36,465 nt of DNA from positions 1 to 36,465 of the IMG/VR virus record IMGVR_UViG_3300026518_000029; one strand, written 5' to 3'. The DNA is from a virus. Numbering within the stretch: the stretch's first letter is position 1; each line of letters begins with the position of its first letter. Below are positions 6,043 through 12,431 of the stretch, in pieces. The notes below the pieces were generated by a model, which did no database searches, was not told the DNA's origin, and saw nothing but the letters and a program-made list of their open reading frames with translations. The translations under genes and the position numbers were made by a program.

Positions 6043-6660
6043 ATGACACTAGAACAATTTTTAGGAAAAATCGGCAAAACAGAGAGTAATATTATTGAGT
6101 ATCGTGGGGATGAGTCAATCAAAGCTGTTGAGCAAAACGGTGATGCACTACAATATGTGAAAGACCAAACAGAAGATATTTGTATCAAAGCTGTTGAGCA
6201 AGACGGTTATGCACTACGATATGTGAAAGACCAAACAGAAGATATTTGTATCAAAGCTGTTGAGCAAGACGGTTATGCACTACGATATGTGAAAGACCAA
6301 ACAGAAGATATTTGTATCAAAGCTGTTGAGCAAAACGGTTATGCACTACAATATGTGAAAGACCAAACAGAAGATATTTGTATCAAAGCTGTTGAGCAAA
6401 ACGGTGATGCACTACAATATGTGAAAGACCAAACAGAAGATATTTGTATCAAAGCTGTTGAGCAAGACGGTGATGCACTACAATATGTGAAAGACCAAAC
6501 AGAAGATATTTGTATCAAAGCTGTTGAGCAAAACGGTGATGCACTACGATATGTGAGCAAACTTGTTTTTAGTGCTAAAGCTAAAATTGAGCTTACTATT
6601 AGTGACATTGAAACTAAGTTCGGATGTAGCGTTGTGATTGTGAGTAAAAAAGATGAGTAA
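6043..6660 (+). CDS. tandem-repeat protein resembling DUF4116 (seven 22-residue repeats)
   Basis: After a 27-residue leader, the protein consists of seven 22-residue units of the form AVEQ(N/D)G(D/Y)AL(Q/R)YV followed by KDQTEDICIK (the last unit is partial), then a 35-residue tail. The pattern resembles DUF4116 repeats found in phages, giant viruses and bacteria, and predicts a helical-hairpin solenoid likely to bind a protein partner. Unit-to-unit differences are confined to three codons, all amino-acid changing. The strong GGAGG site before the ATG at 6043 suggests good expression. It lies between the exonuclease and RecT, an unusual place for an accessory gene; the function is unknown and a role in binding a host protein is inference. 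Confidence 0.75.
   Translation: MTLEQFLGKIGKTESNIIEYRGDESIKAVEQNGDALQYVKDQTEDICIKAVEQDGYALRYVKDQTEDICIKAVEQDGYALRYVKDQTEDICIKAVEQNGYALQYVKDQTEDICIKAVEQNGDALQYVKDQTEDICIKAVEQDGDALQYVKDQTEDICIKAVEQNGDALRYVSKLVFSAKAKIELTISDIETKFGCSVVIVSKKDE
6124..6555 (+). repeat. six and a half tandem 66-bp repeats within the repeat gene
   Basis: Units start at 6124, 6190, 6256, 6322, 6388, 6454 and 6520; the seventh stops after 36 bp. Apart from three single-base sites per unit (AAC/GAC, GAT/TAT, CAA/CGA) the copies are identical, including every third codon position. The unit keeps the frame, so gain or loss of copies by slippage or recombination would not disrupt the protein. Copy number probably varies between relatives. 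Confidence 0.95.
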
Positions 6661-6832
6661 ACAGGTATTAGACTTTGCAGACAAGCTATCTCAAACGGCA
6701 GAGCTACTTAGACGTAGCACTGTCAAAAGAAGAGGCTTTAAAGCAGTAGGTCAAAGGGCAAGAGTAGAGTTGAATGAGATTAAAAAACTTATTCCTGAAA
6801 TTAAAAGAACAGTATTGGAGAATGAAAAATGA
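6653..6832 (+). CDS. small basic histone-H1-like protein (59 aa)
   Basis: This short gene begins 8 bp before the end of the repeat gene and ends with an ATGA overlap at the RecT start. It encodes a Lys/Arg-rich helical protein with the stretch GFKAVGQRARVELNEIKKLI, which resembles small Hc1/histone-H1-like proteins of bacteria and their phages. Such proteins bind DNA or compact it; here it could assist recombination or protect ends, but that rests on position and charge. There is no membrane segment or cysteine. Confidence 0.65.
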   Translation: MSKQVLDFADKLSQTAELLRRSTVKRRGFKAVGQRARVELNEIKKLIPEIKRTVLENEK

Positions 6833-8031
6833 GTAAAATGGATTTGATTGAATTAGAAACTAAAAAATTGGAGCTAGAAACTAGCAAATTTGAATTGGAA
6901 CAGCGTAGAGGTAAAGCACTTAGTGTATCCGCATTTTTCCCAGACCAGCTAAAGAATGACATCGCCAGTGCTGTTATTATCAATGATTTAGCTATCAGAA
7001 TGAACATATCACCTATGGAAGTGTCGCAAAGTATCTACATCATCTATGGGAGACCATCATTTGCCACAACATTCCTTGTAGCTAGACTCAACCAGAGTGG
7101 GCTTATCAAGGGAGCGTTGAGAACAGTAATCAGTGAAGACAAGCAAGAGGCACATTGTGTTGCAATAGACACAGAGAGTGGTGAGGAACTTGTAGGTATG
7201 TCAGTTACTATGCAGATGGCAAAATCTGAGGGGTGGCTTGATAAAAAAGGTAGCAAATGGAAAACTATGCCAGAGCTAATGCTAAGAAAAAGAGCACAAT
7301 CTTTTTTCATTAAAGAGTATTTCCCAGAGGTAATGTTCGGACTTTCAACACAAGAAGAGGTACAGGACATTGAGGCTATTGATACAGAGGTTGTTACGTC
7401 AAAAGACGATATCAACCAAGCTTTGATGAGTAAACCTAAAACTACCGTAAAAGTTCCTACACCAACTCAAAGTCAAGATGCACAAGTTGCAGAAGATACT
7501 GCACCAGAGAAGCCAAAAGCTACACGTATGCCAAGACATATCACTAAACACTATGCAAAATTAGAAGAGTGTGGAGTTAAGCGTAAAGATTTAAAGTCAT
7601 TTGCAGAACACATGGACTTTGAGGACATGGGAGAAGAAAAAGTATCAAGTTTTTTCACACAAACTAATCAAGAGATTAAAATGTATGTAAACGAGTTCTA
7701 TGGAGTCGAAGAGGACTACACAGAAGCCGAAACAGAAGAAGTTGGTGTACCTACTCATGGAGAGGAAAGCCCAAACGAACCTATGGCATCACAGGAGCCT
7801 ATGGAAGCACAGACCCAAGAGACCAGTACACAACAGCCAAAGGCAGGGGTTAGCTTAGCAAGATACAAAGGAACTATGATTTCAAAGGGAATTAAAGCAA
7901 ATGATGTGGATGAGTTCTTTGCATGGGCGAGTATTGATACATCTAATATCGCACAGTTCTTAGCAGATGAGGGAGCCGTAGCATCTCTTGTTGAACAATT
8001 CAACGCAGAGGCAGGTTATGCCGAGAATTAA
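6829..8031 (+). CDS. recT: RecT-family single-strand annealing protein with long C-terminal extension
   Basis: RecT proteins anneal complementary single strands produced by the partner exonuclease. The core is about residues 38-185: LAIRMNISPMEVSQSIYIIYGRPSF, then WKTMPELMLRKRAQSFFIKEYFPEVMFGL, which is the signature of the phage RecT branch. Residues 205-240 and 295-340 are acidic, Pro/Gln-rich linkers. They separate two similar helical segments of about 50 residues (roughly 238-293 and 344-395) that both follow a G(V/I)K-x-x-D pattern. Its length of 400 aa exceeds the usual ~270. The N-terminal 30 residues form a Glu/Lys coiled coil. It is coupled to the genes before (ATGA) and after (14-bp overlap). 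Confidence 0.88.
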   Translation: MSKMDLIELETKKLELETSKFELEQRRGKALSVSAFFPDQLKNDIASAVIINDLAIRMNISPMEVSQSIYIIYGRPSFATTFLVARLNQSGLIKGALRTVISEDKQEAHCVAIDTESGEELVGMSVTMQMAKSEGWLDKKGSKWKTMPELMLRKRAQSFFIKEYFPEVMFGLSTQEEVQDIEAIDTEVVTSKDDINQALMSKPKTTVKVPTPTQSQDAQVAEDTAPEKPKATRMPRHITKHYAKLEECGVKRKDLKSFAEHMDFEDMGEEKVSSFFTQTNQEIKMYVNEFYGVEEDYTEAETEEVGVPTHGEESPNEPMASQEPMEAQTQETSTQQPKAGVSLARYKGTMISKGIKANDVDEFFAWASIDTSNIAQFLADEGAVASLVEQFNAEAGYAEN

Positions 8032-8182
8032 TGTAGAGTACAAGAGAAAACACGGTAATAAAGGAGTTGTTACCGTGCTTAGTGTTAGAGGTGACGGAAC
8101 GGTAAAAATTAAAGATGCAGACGGTATTCACTTTGTTAAGGCAAGTACCTTTTACCAATTCTTTGAGGAAGCGAGTAAATAG
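8018..8182 (+). CDS. hypothetical small basic protein (54 aa)
   Basis: The ATG at 8018 (MPRINVEYKRKHGNKG) follows a GGCAGG stretch and overlaps the end of recT by 14 bp; a start at 7988 in the same frame would lie deeper inside recT and is less likely. The protein predicts as a small beta-barrel (VVTVLSVRGDGTVKIKDADGIHFV), similar in appearance to SH3-like or OB-like folds. No family is recognised. The following gene starts directly after its stop. Confidence 0.6.
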   Translation: MPRINVEYKRKHGNKGVVTVLSVRGDGTVKIKDADGIHFVKASTFYQFFEEASK

Positions 8183-8605
8183 ATGCAAGTAGATGTTACA
8201 GACATAGCCAAAGAGATTGTTTACAATGCACGGCTAGGACTACAAAATATGAAAGTCATTGAGGTTACAGAAAAGCTTGATGATTTGAGACAAGAGTTCC
8301 TAGCAATTAAATTTGTAAACCAATGGGGAGAGTATCACTATGAGAAATTTTACCCAGAGAAGCACGCAAGAAAGTTGTTTGAGTTGGCAAGTGCCATGAA
8401 TGATGGAATTTACAGAGAAAATGGCAGAACGATTGTCGATGCGAAGCAATTAGTAGGTGGTTATTTCAATGCTACTTTGGAACCTGCACCAATGCAGAAT
8501 GGAGATGTAACAACTACTCTATACATACGAAAGATTAGAGCTTACCCACGTAGAAAAGACACTACAGGGTCAATGGGGTTTAAGAGACCTAGAAAAAGAA
8601 AATAA
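8183..8605 (+). CDS. hypothetical protein of the recombination operon (140 aa)
   Basis: I cannot assign this protein with confidence. It is helical at the N-terminus, with a middle containing GGYFNATLEPA and a very basic C-terminal tail (GFKRPRKRK) suited to nucleic-acid contact. Genes next to RecT often encode single-strand-binding or DUF669-like partners; the length and the tail would allow such a role, but no motif proves it. It starts directly after the stop of the preceding gene and is followed by a short gap before the next ribosome site. Confidence 0.6.
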   Translation: MQVDVTDIAKEIVYNARLGLQNMKVIEVTEKLDDLRQEFLAIKFVNQWGEYHYEKFYPEKHARKLFELASAMNDGIYRENGRTIVDAKQLVGGYFNATLEPAPMQNGDVTTTLYIRKIRAYPRRKDTTGSMGFKRPRKRK

Positions 8606-8633
8606 ATACAAAACTTTGCTTGGAGGCATAGAA

Positions 8634-8816
8634 ATGGAAATAAAGAAAATATTAGAGAGTGAACTACAAAAACTACTTGATGGTGAAACAGATGTAGATA
8701 AAGCAAATGCCATCACAAAAATGTCTGCACAGATAATTTATAAAGAAAGATTGGAAGTAGAAAAAGATATAAACTCTGCGAAGATACGATACTGGGATAG
8801 AGGTATTAAGAAATGA
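8634..8816 (+). CDS. small helical phage protein, paralogue of the next gene (60 aa)
   Basis: The start at 8634 is chosen because TTGGAGGC sits 8 bases upstream; an earlier ATG at 8616 overlaps that ribosome site. The pattern ILESELQKLLDGETDVDKAN followed by MSAQIIYKERLEVEKD matches a widespread phage helical-hairpin family (two helices around a D/G-rich turn) often found in early regions. The next gene has the same pattern, so the pair looks like a tandem duplication. Function is unknown. It ends with an ATGA overlap. Confidence 0.65.
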   Translation: MEIKKILESELQKLLDGETDVDKANAITKMSAQIIYKERLEVEKDINSAKIRYWDRGIKK

Positions 8817-9112
8817 GTGACATAACAACCAGAACAGAGAAAACAGCTGATGGGTTAAGGAATAAGTTGTTTGATACCTTAGATGCACTTATTGCAGACA
8901 AGATAGAAATAGAGACAGTGGAAGCAATATGTGCCATATCGGATAAAATAATAGAAAGCTCAAAGGCAGAGTTGGAGATTTTTAAAGAGAGGGAACGTGT
9001 AGCAAGAGAAGTAAGAGAACATAATCTGATTACATTGAAGTATAAGGATAGTGTCACACAAAGATTACAGGGGGTCATAGATGTCTCAGTATCACCATCG
9101 GACAAATCATAA
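8813..9112 (+). CDS. small helical phage protein (99 aa)
   Basis: Residues 15-60 (LRNKLFDTLDALIADKIE, then AICAISDKIIESSKAELE) follow the same two-helix pattern as the preceding gene. The C-terminal part is charged and helical. The gene is coupled to its neighbour by ATGA and its end overlaps the start of the next gene by 32 bp. Similar proteins are common beside phage regulatory or Mu-like early genes, but no activity has been shown to my knowledge. Confidence 0.65.
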   Translation: MSDITTRTEKTADGLRNKLFDTLDALIADKIEIETVEAICAISDKIIESSKAELEIFKERERVAREVREHNLITLKYKDSVTQRLQGVIDVSVSPSDKS

Positions 9113-9800
9113 GGTTGCAGAAGCATTAGTGCAAGGAGGACTATTTGATGATAATAAAAACTCATTTATGACAAATAATTATCGTATCTTTAGTGGTATC
9201 TCACGGAACGGAAGATTGAGAAGATATTATTTTAATTTTTCTCAAAGATGGAGAGATGCAGAACCTCTGGCATACTCACTTCTGTCCGCTATAAAAGACT
9301 ACCATATCCCTCTATGGTTTTTAAAAAGACATATTAGATACATCGCTGAGCATTGTCTTTGGGAAAAAACATACTCTGATACACTTACTAGAATTTGGTA
9401 CACGGATGATGAAAAAGTAGCTATCTTTAAAAACCTTGCGTACGCAGGAGGAAATGGCAACTTTATACTTAAAAATGTAGATTTTCCAAGTTATGTAAAT
9501 CGTACGAGGGATAAGGAAGTGGAGATAGATGGTGAACAATATTTCAAGAAAGAAGCGTACAAGCACCCATACATAGATGTCCATACGAGTGGAGAGATGG
9601 GTATTGTTACTAAAGATATTGCAAACTATTACAGAAACGTGCAACATAGATTTTACAGGATATACGGATTAGATTGTAAAATGTGTGGACTTCACGTAAA
9701 GCATAAAGAGGCAGATGTAGTTGATAATGAACTATCAAAATACATAGGCAAAATATGCCCTACCTGCCTAAAGAGGTTATACAAAAGTATTCCACAATGA
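9081..9800 (+). CDS. hypothetical protein with C-terminal zinc ribbon (239 aa)
   Basis: The start at 9081 lies inside the previous gene but has a strong GGGGG ribosome site 6 bases upstream. The N-terminal two thirds are aromatic-rich and basic, with no recognised fold. The C-terminus carries CKMCG and, about 30 residues on, CPTC, a four-cysteine zinc ribbon or treble-clef module. Such modules occur in DNA-binding and HNH-like proteins, but no HNH catalytic histidines can be placed with confidence. It lies directly upstream of the excisionase-like gene (ATGA overlap). Function is unknown. Confidence 0.65.
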   Translation: MSQYHHRTNHKVAEALVQGGLFDDNKNSFMTNNYRIFSGISRNGRLRRYYFNFSQRWRDAEPLAYSLLSAIKDYHIPLWFLKRHIRYIAEHCLWEKTYSDTLTRIWYTDDEKVAIFKNLAYAGGNGNFILKNVDFPSYVNRTRDKEVEIDGEQYFKKEAYKHPYIDVHTSGEMGIVTKDIANYYRNVQHRFYRIYGLDCKMCGLHVKHKEADVVDNELSKYIGKICPTCLKRLYKSIPQ

Positions 9801-10045
9801 AAACACAAGTTAAAATAATTGAGTTATATCCAAAATACGCACGTACAGGAGTTATGGCAGGACTCATAGGACGTAGCACACGTTGGTTAAAGTCAAACAA
9901 GGGCGTACTGTTCAAGCAAGGCATACATTATCACCAACCAAAAGGAGAAAGAGAACCTTTTTGGGATATTGAGGCTATGAACAAATGGGTACGCTCAACT
10001 GAAACAAATGAAGAAATTGACTTAATACTCAATAAAGTGGTATAA
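9797..10045 (+). CDS. excisionase-like DNA-binding protein
   Basis: A small basic protein (82 aa) directly upstream of the integrase. MAGLIGRSTRWLKSNKGVLFKQG, followed by HYHQPKGEREPFWDIEAMNKWV, matches the winged-helix pattern of AlpA/Xis-type recombination directionality factors: a helix-turn-helix, then a wing, then an aromatic-rich helix. The ATG at 9797 forms an ATGA overlap with the upstream gene. It probably bends attachment-site DNA to direct excision and may also regulate int, whose promoter lies within its last codons. Confidence in Xis is moderate because this family also includes regulators. Confidence 0.65.
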   Translation: MKTQVKIIELYPKYARTGVMAGLIGRSTRWLKSNKGVLFKQGIHYHQPKGEREPFWDIEAMNKWVRSTETNEEIDLILNKVV

Positions 10046-10046
10046 T
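10017..10046 (+). promoter_or_regulatory. integrase promoter
   Basis: TTGACT (10017-10022), an 18-base spacer and TATAAT (10041-10046) form a strong sigma-70 promoter inside the end of the excisionase-like gene. The predicted start (about 10053) falls on a 17-base hairpin (10050-10066) that contains one copy of the repeated site near the attachment region, so Int or Xis binding could control int. Confidence 0.7.
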
Positions 10047-10049
10047 AGG

Positions 10050-10066
10050 CAGTCGATTTTCGGCTG
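10050..10066 (+). repeat. hairpin and first copy of a 15-bp repeated site, candidate integrase arm site
   Basis: CAGTCGATTTTCGGCTG folds into a 7-bp stem (one G-T pair) with a 3-base loop in the int leader. CGATTTTCGGCTGAC (10054-10068) recurs with one mismatch in opposite orientation at 11303-11317, beyond the attachment site. Two inverted copies flanking int and att suggest recombinase-binding sites. Confidence 0.5.
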
Positions 10067-10082
10067 ACCTCATAAGGAAAAT

Positions 10083-11168
10083 ATGATGGTTAGTATATAC
10101 AAAAGAGGCAAAAAACTGTACCTACAGTATTATGTCAATGAAAAAAGAAGACAAAAAAGCACTGGGCTTGATGATACACCTGCAAACAGAAAGATGTTAA
10201 AAACACAGGTTATCCCACAGCTTGAAATTAAGATTATGAATGGTGACATAGATAAAAAACCACCAACGCTCTTTAAAGTTTATGCAGAAAAGTATCTTAT
10301 CTCGAAAGACCACCTGAAAGGTATTCACGAATTAGGAAATGCAGTAAACAGGATTGTAAAAAAGTTTGGTAATCGTAAGGTGGCAGATATTAAGAGAGTA
10401 GAGATTAGAGAATACTCTACTTACCTCTTAAAAACAGCATCGCCAAAAACTGTACGTAATTATATCAGAATTTTAGGTGCAATACTAGAGATAGCCGTAG
10501 AATATGATGAAATTACAGACAACCCTGCTGAACATATCAAGTTACCTAAGCACACAAAGCCAAAGGTTACACCATTTACCCCAGAAGAGGTAGAGAAGTT
10601 GATAGGTGTAGCAGAGGGGTGGTTCAAGAACTTCTTAGCCATATCGTTCTACACAGGTATGCGTACAGGTGAAGTTTTAGGACTTATGCACGGAGACATT
10701 AACTTTGATGAGGGTACTATAAATGTAGTACGTTCCGTCACCAGAGGAAGAGTCTCTACACCAAAAACAGAAAGTGGTGTAAGGCGTGTGCCAATGTTCA
10801 ACCATGTAATACCTTATCTCAAAGACCAGATGAAAGATAGCAAAAGTCTATTTCTATTCTCATGTATCGAGGGAAAACATCTGTATGGGGCATCATCACT
10901 AAAGAGACATTGGAGAAGAGTTTGTGAAAAGGCAGGAGTTGAGTATAGGAAAGTTTATACTACACGACACACCTTTATTACTTCAATGCTAAAAAGTGGC
11001 AAGGTTACTATTTTGGAACTTGCACAGATGGTAGGTCATTCTAACACAGAACCTATTATGAAAAACTATGCAATGTTTATAGAGGGTGAACACTTGAAAA
11101 TAAGTAGAGATTTTAGCCCATTTGCTGTGACAATCCCACAGACACCACCTCTTAAAGCCCTAAGATAA
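10083..11168 (+). CDS. int: tyrosine-family phage integrase
   Basis: Site-specific recombinase that inserts and excises the phage at the adjacent tRNA-derived site. It has an N-terminal arm-binding domain (about 1-60, SIYKRGKKLYLQYYVNEKRRQKS), a core-binding SAM-like domain (62-150), and a catalytic domain (165-335) with Arg194 (TGMRTGEVLGL), Lys228 (STPKTESGVRRVP), Arg295 (TTRHTFITS), His319 (VGHSN) and nucleophile Tyr329 (MKNYAMF). The first box II histidine is replaced by Tyr292, a variation seen in other phage integrases. The start at 10083 follows AAGGA; a second ATG follows directly. It has its own promoter and ends 24 bp before the tRNA-like segment. Confidence 0.93.
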   Translation: MMVSIYKRGKKLYLQYYVNEKRRQKSTGLDDTPANRKMLKTQVIPQLEIKIMNGDIDKKPPTLFKVYAEKYLISKDHLKGIHELGNAVNRIVKKFGNRKVADIKRVEIREYSTYLLKTASPKTVRNYIRILGAILEIAVEYDEITDNPAEHIKLPKHTKPKVTPFTPEEVEKLIGVAEGWFKNFLAISFYTGMRTGEVLGLMHGDINFDEGTINVVRSVTRGRVSTPKTESGVRRVPMFNHVIPYLKDQMKDSKSLFLFSCIEGKHLYGASSLKRHWRRVCEKAGVEYRKVYTTRHTFITSMLKSGKVTILELAQMVGHSNTEPIMKNYAMFIEGEHLKISRDFSPFAVTIPQTPPLKALR

Positions 11169-11192
11169 GGGTATAACAACAGTGGCGTAGCT

Positions 11193-11220
11193 CGAGGTTC
11201 GAGTCCTCGTGGGGATACCA
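11193..11220 (+). other. attP core: 3' end of a tRNA gene (T-arm, acceptor strand and CCA)
   Basis: CGAGG, loop TTCGAGT, CCTCG form a perfect 5-bp T-stem with the canonical seven-base T-loop. They are followed by TGGGGAT (the acceptor 3' strand), discriminator A, and CCA. The matching acceptor 5' strand, D-arm and anticodon arm are absent upstream, so this is only a tRNA 3' end, as carried by phages that restore a tRNA gene on integration. Phage genes lie on both sides. The isotype of the target tRNA cannot be named from this part alone. Confidence 0.8.
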
Positions 11221-11271
11221 GTAAAATGTCCGCAAAGTCCCTTGATACCGTGCTTTGTAAGGATTTAGTGG

Positions 11272-11293
11272 TTAGATAAAAATTAGATAAAAA
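11272..11293 (+). repeat. perfect tandem 11-bp repeat beside attP
   Basis: TTAGATAAAAA is repeated twice without a gap (11272-11282 and 11283-11293), about 50 bp from the tRNA-like core. Short direct repeats at this distance are typical of arm-type integrase sites, but the AT-rich sequence could also be incidental. Confidence 0.4.
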
Positions 11294-11298
11294 AATAC

Positions 11299-11346
11299 AA
11301 GTGTCAGTCGAAAATCGGCACTTTATGGGAATATCTACTGACACTT
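11299..11346 (-). terminator. probable terminator of the late operon
   Basis: AAGTGTCAGT (11299-11308) and ACTGACACTT (11337-11346) are perfect 10-bp inverted arms with a 28-base loop that itself can form a smaller hairpin. On the minus strand the stem is followed by GTATTTTTTT, as in a Rho-independent terminator, and it starts 10 bp after the o-spanin stop. It would end late transcription before attP and int. The second copy of the candidate arm site (11303-11317) lies inside it. Confidence 0.65.
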
Positions 11347-11355
11347 CTGTGACAG

Positions 11356-11655
11356 TTACTCTGTAGAAAACTGCTTATTAAACTTTAAATTTTGCTTCTC
11401 GTAGAAGTTTATAATCTTGATACGTTTCTTACTTACTGCACTTGCTTTTTTTAATTCAATTTTTGGAATAATATAGTTATCTGCATCAAGCGATTTAATA
11501 TTTTTTGGAGTGTATGGAGATACTTTGTATATTATTCTTAGTTTAGGAACTCTACTTTTGACATAGACTGTATTAATCTTTGGCTTACACTGCCCACACG
11601 CACTAAAAAATAAGCTTGTCGTCAATAGTAATGTTATCGTCTTCAATCGCATCAC
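11356..11655 (-). CDS. o-spanin lipoprotein (Rz1-like)
   Basis: Outer-membrane half of the spanin pair that fuses inner and outer membranes at the end of lysis. A lipoprotein signal peptide is present: MMRLK, hydrophobic ITLLLTTSLFF, then lipobox FSAC with Cys20 followed by Gly and Gln, which suggests sorting to the outer membrane. The mature part has several prolines near its start, as in Rz1-like proteins, and a Lys-rich C-terminal helix. The start lies inside the 3' end of the i-spanin gene in another frame (53-bp overlap), the classic arrangement. It is the last gene of the late operon. Confidence 0.8.
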   Translation of the reverse strand: MMRLKTITLLLTTSLFFSACGQCKPKINTVYVKSRVPKLRIIYKVSPYTPKNIKSLDADNYIIPKIELKKASAVSKKRIKIINFYEKQNLKFNKQFSTE

Positions 11656-11890
11656 CTGCCCCTTTCATCTCACCCTCAAAGGTAGATACGTTCTTGTCAT
11701 CAATGCACGTAACTAATTCAAGTTCTAATGCACTATTTTTTATATACTCTGCTCTTAACTCTTTTGCCATATCTTTTTTGTCTTGTCTTAATGTTTCAAG
11801 AGGCTTGTAGTGATACTGATAATAGCACCCACCAACTAACAATATAAAAACTCCAAAGATACCAAGCTTTAGATATAGTGATGCCAACAT
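11603..11890 (-). CDS. i-spanin (Rz-like inner-membrane lysis protein)
   Basis: The N-terminal segment LKLGIFGVFILLVGGCYYQYHY (residues about 8-29) is a single membrane anchor. It is followed by a charged periplasmic helix (LETLRQDKKDMAKELRAEY and on), matching the coiled-coil design of Rz-type i-spanins. The length of 95 aa is short but in range. The start overlaps the stop of a 41-aa membrane protein gene (TAATG), and the 3' end contains the start of the o-spanin. It would span the periplasm with the lipoprotein partner and act after holin and muramidase. Confidence 0.75.
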   Translation of the reverse strand: MLASLYLKLGIFGVFILLVGGCYYQYHYKPLETLRQDKKDMAKELRAEYIKNSALELELVTCIDDKNVSTFEGEMKGAGDAIEDDNITIDDKLIF

Positions 11891-12015
11891 TATCTAACGG
11901 CTCCAATGGCTACTAAAAAACAAACATATCCTACTGCAACGATAGTCACAGTAAGCCACTTATGCAGGCTGTTTGATTTATCCACAAGCTTAATTTTGTT
12001 TTCTGTTCTCATCAT
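11890..12015 (-). CDS. 41-residue single-pass membrane protein in the lysis cassette
   Basis: This short ORF starts within the last codons of the holin gene (ATGATG at 12015) and ends at TAA overlapping the i-spanin ATG, so it exactly fills the gap. It has a basic, charged N-terminus (RTENKIKLVDK) and one hydrophobic helix at the C-terminus (about residues 20-39, WLTVTIVAVGYVCFLVAIGAV). It could be an antiholin, a second holin or a holin partner; its position between holin and spanin supports a lysis role. Confidence 0.65.
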   Translation of the reverse strand: MMRTENKIKLVDKSNSLHKWLTVTIVAVGYVCFLVAIGAVR

Positions 12016-12364
12016 CAATTCCTAAATATTTTTTTGCTTGTCTTTTCATCCCAACAGGTAAAATATTTATGATTATTGCCAGAATATCAACAGATATAAT
12101 CGTACTAAAGGCATAGAGGGCAATAGCTATCTTACTGTCTGATTTTATTTCAAGGGATGCAAGTTTTCCAAGTACCATGTTTAAAATTTCAATCAACATA
12201 GGAACAAAATATACTGCCACCACCAATGTTGCCAGAACTATTGTAATAACAATTCTTCTGTTTTTTTCTTCACCAAACCAATACTGGATAAGCATACCAA
12301 GTATCACTGCCCAGAGTTCTTTAGTTTGATGAAAGAACGCTTGCATCTTTATAATGTACTCCAT
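11990..12364 (-). CDS. probable holin (three membrane segments)
   Basis: A protein of 124 aa with hydrophobic segments at about residues 17-30 (WAVILGMLIQYWFG), 38-60 (IVITIVLATLVVAVYFVPML) and 80-105 (IALYAFSTIISVDILAIIINIL), and a charged C-terminal tail (KKYLGIDDENRKQN). Size, topology and position just before the spanins fit a three-segment holin that forms inner-membrane holes to release the muramidase. No specific family is recognised. The endolysin it would serve lies in the early operon near 2 kb and not beside it. Confidence 0.65.
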   Translation of the reverse strand: MEYIIKMQAFFHQTKELWAVILGMLIQYWFGEEKNRRIVITIVLATLVVAVYFVPMLIEILNMVLGKLASLEIKSDSKIAIALYAFSTIISVDILAIIINILPVGMKRQAKKYLGIDDENRKQN

Positions 12365-12431
12365 TTTTAATTCCTAATGTTTTTCAAAAGACTATCAAAT
12401 AAAACAGTTACTATCCACTATTTTTTGTCGC

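Noticed and set aside
6124-6555. Regular repeats that might be taken for a CRISPR array
   Set aside because: The 66-bp units are continuous and in frame within one ORF, with no unique spacers.
11171-11220. Complete tRNA gene
   Set aside because: Only the T-arm and acceptor 3' strand are present; the acceptor 5' strand, D-arm and anticodon arm are absent.
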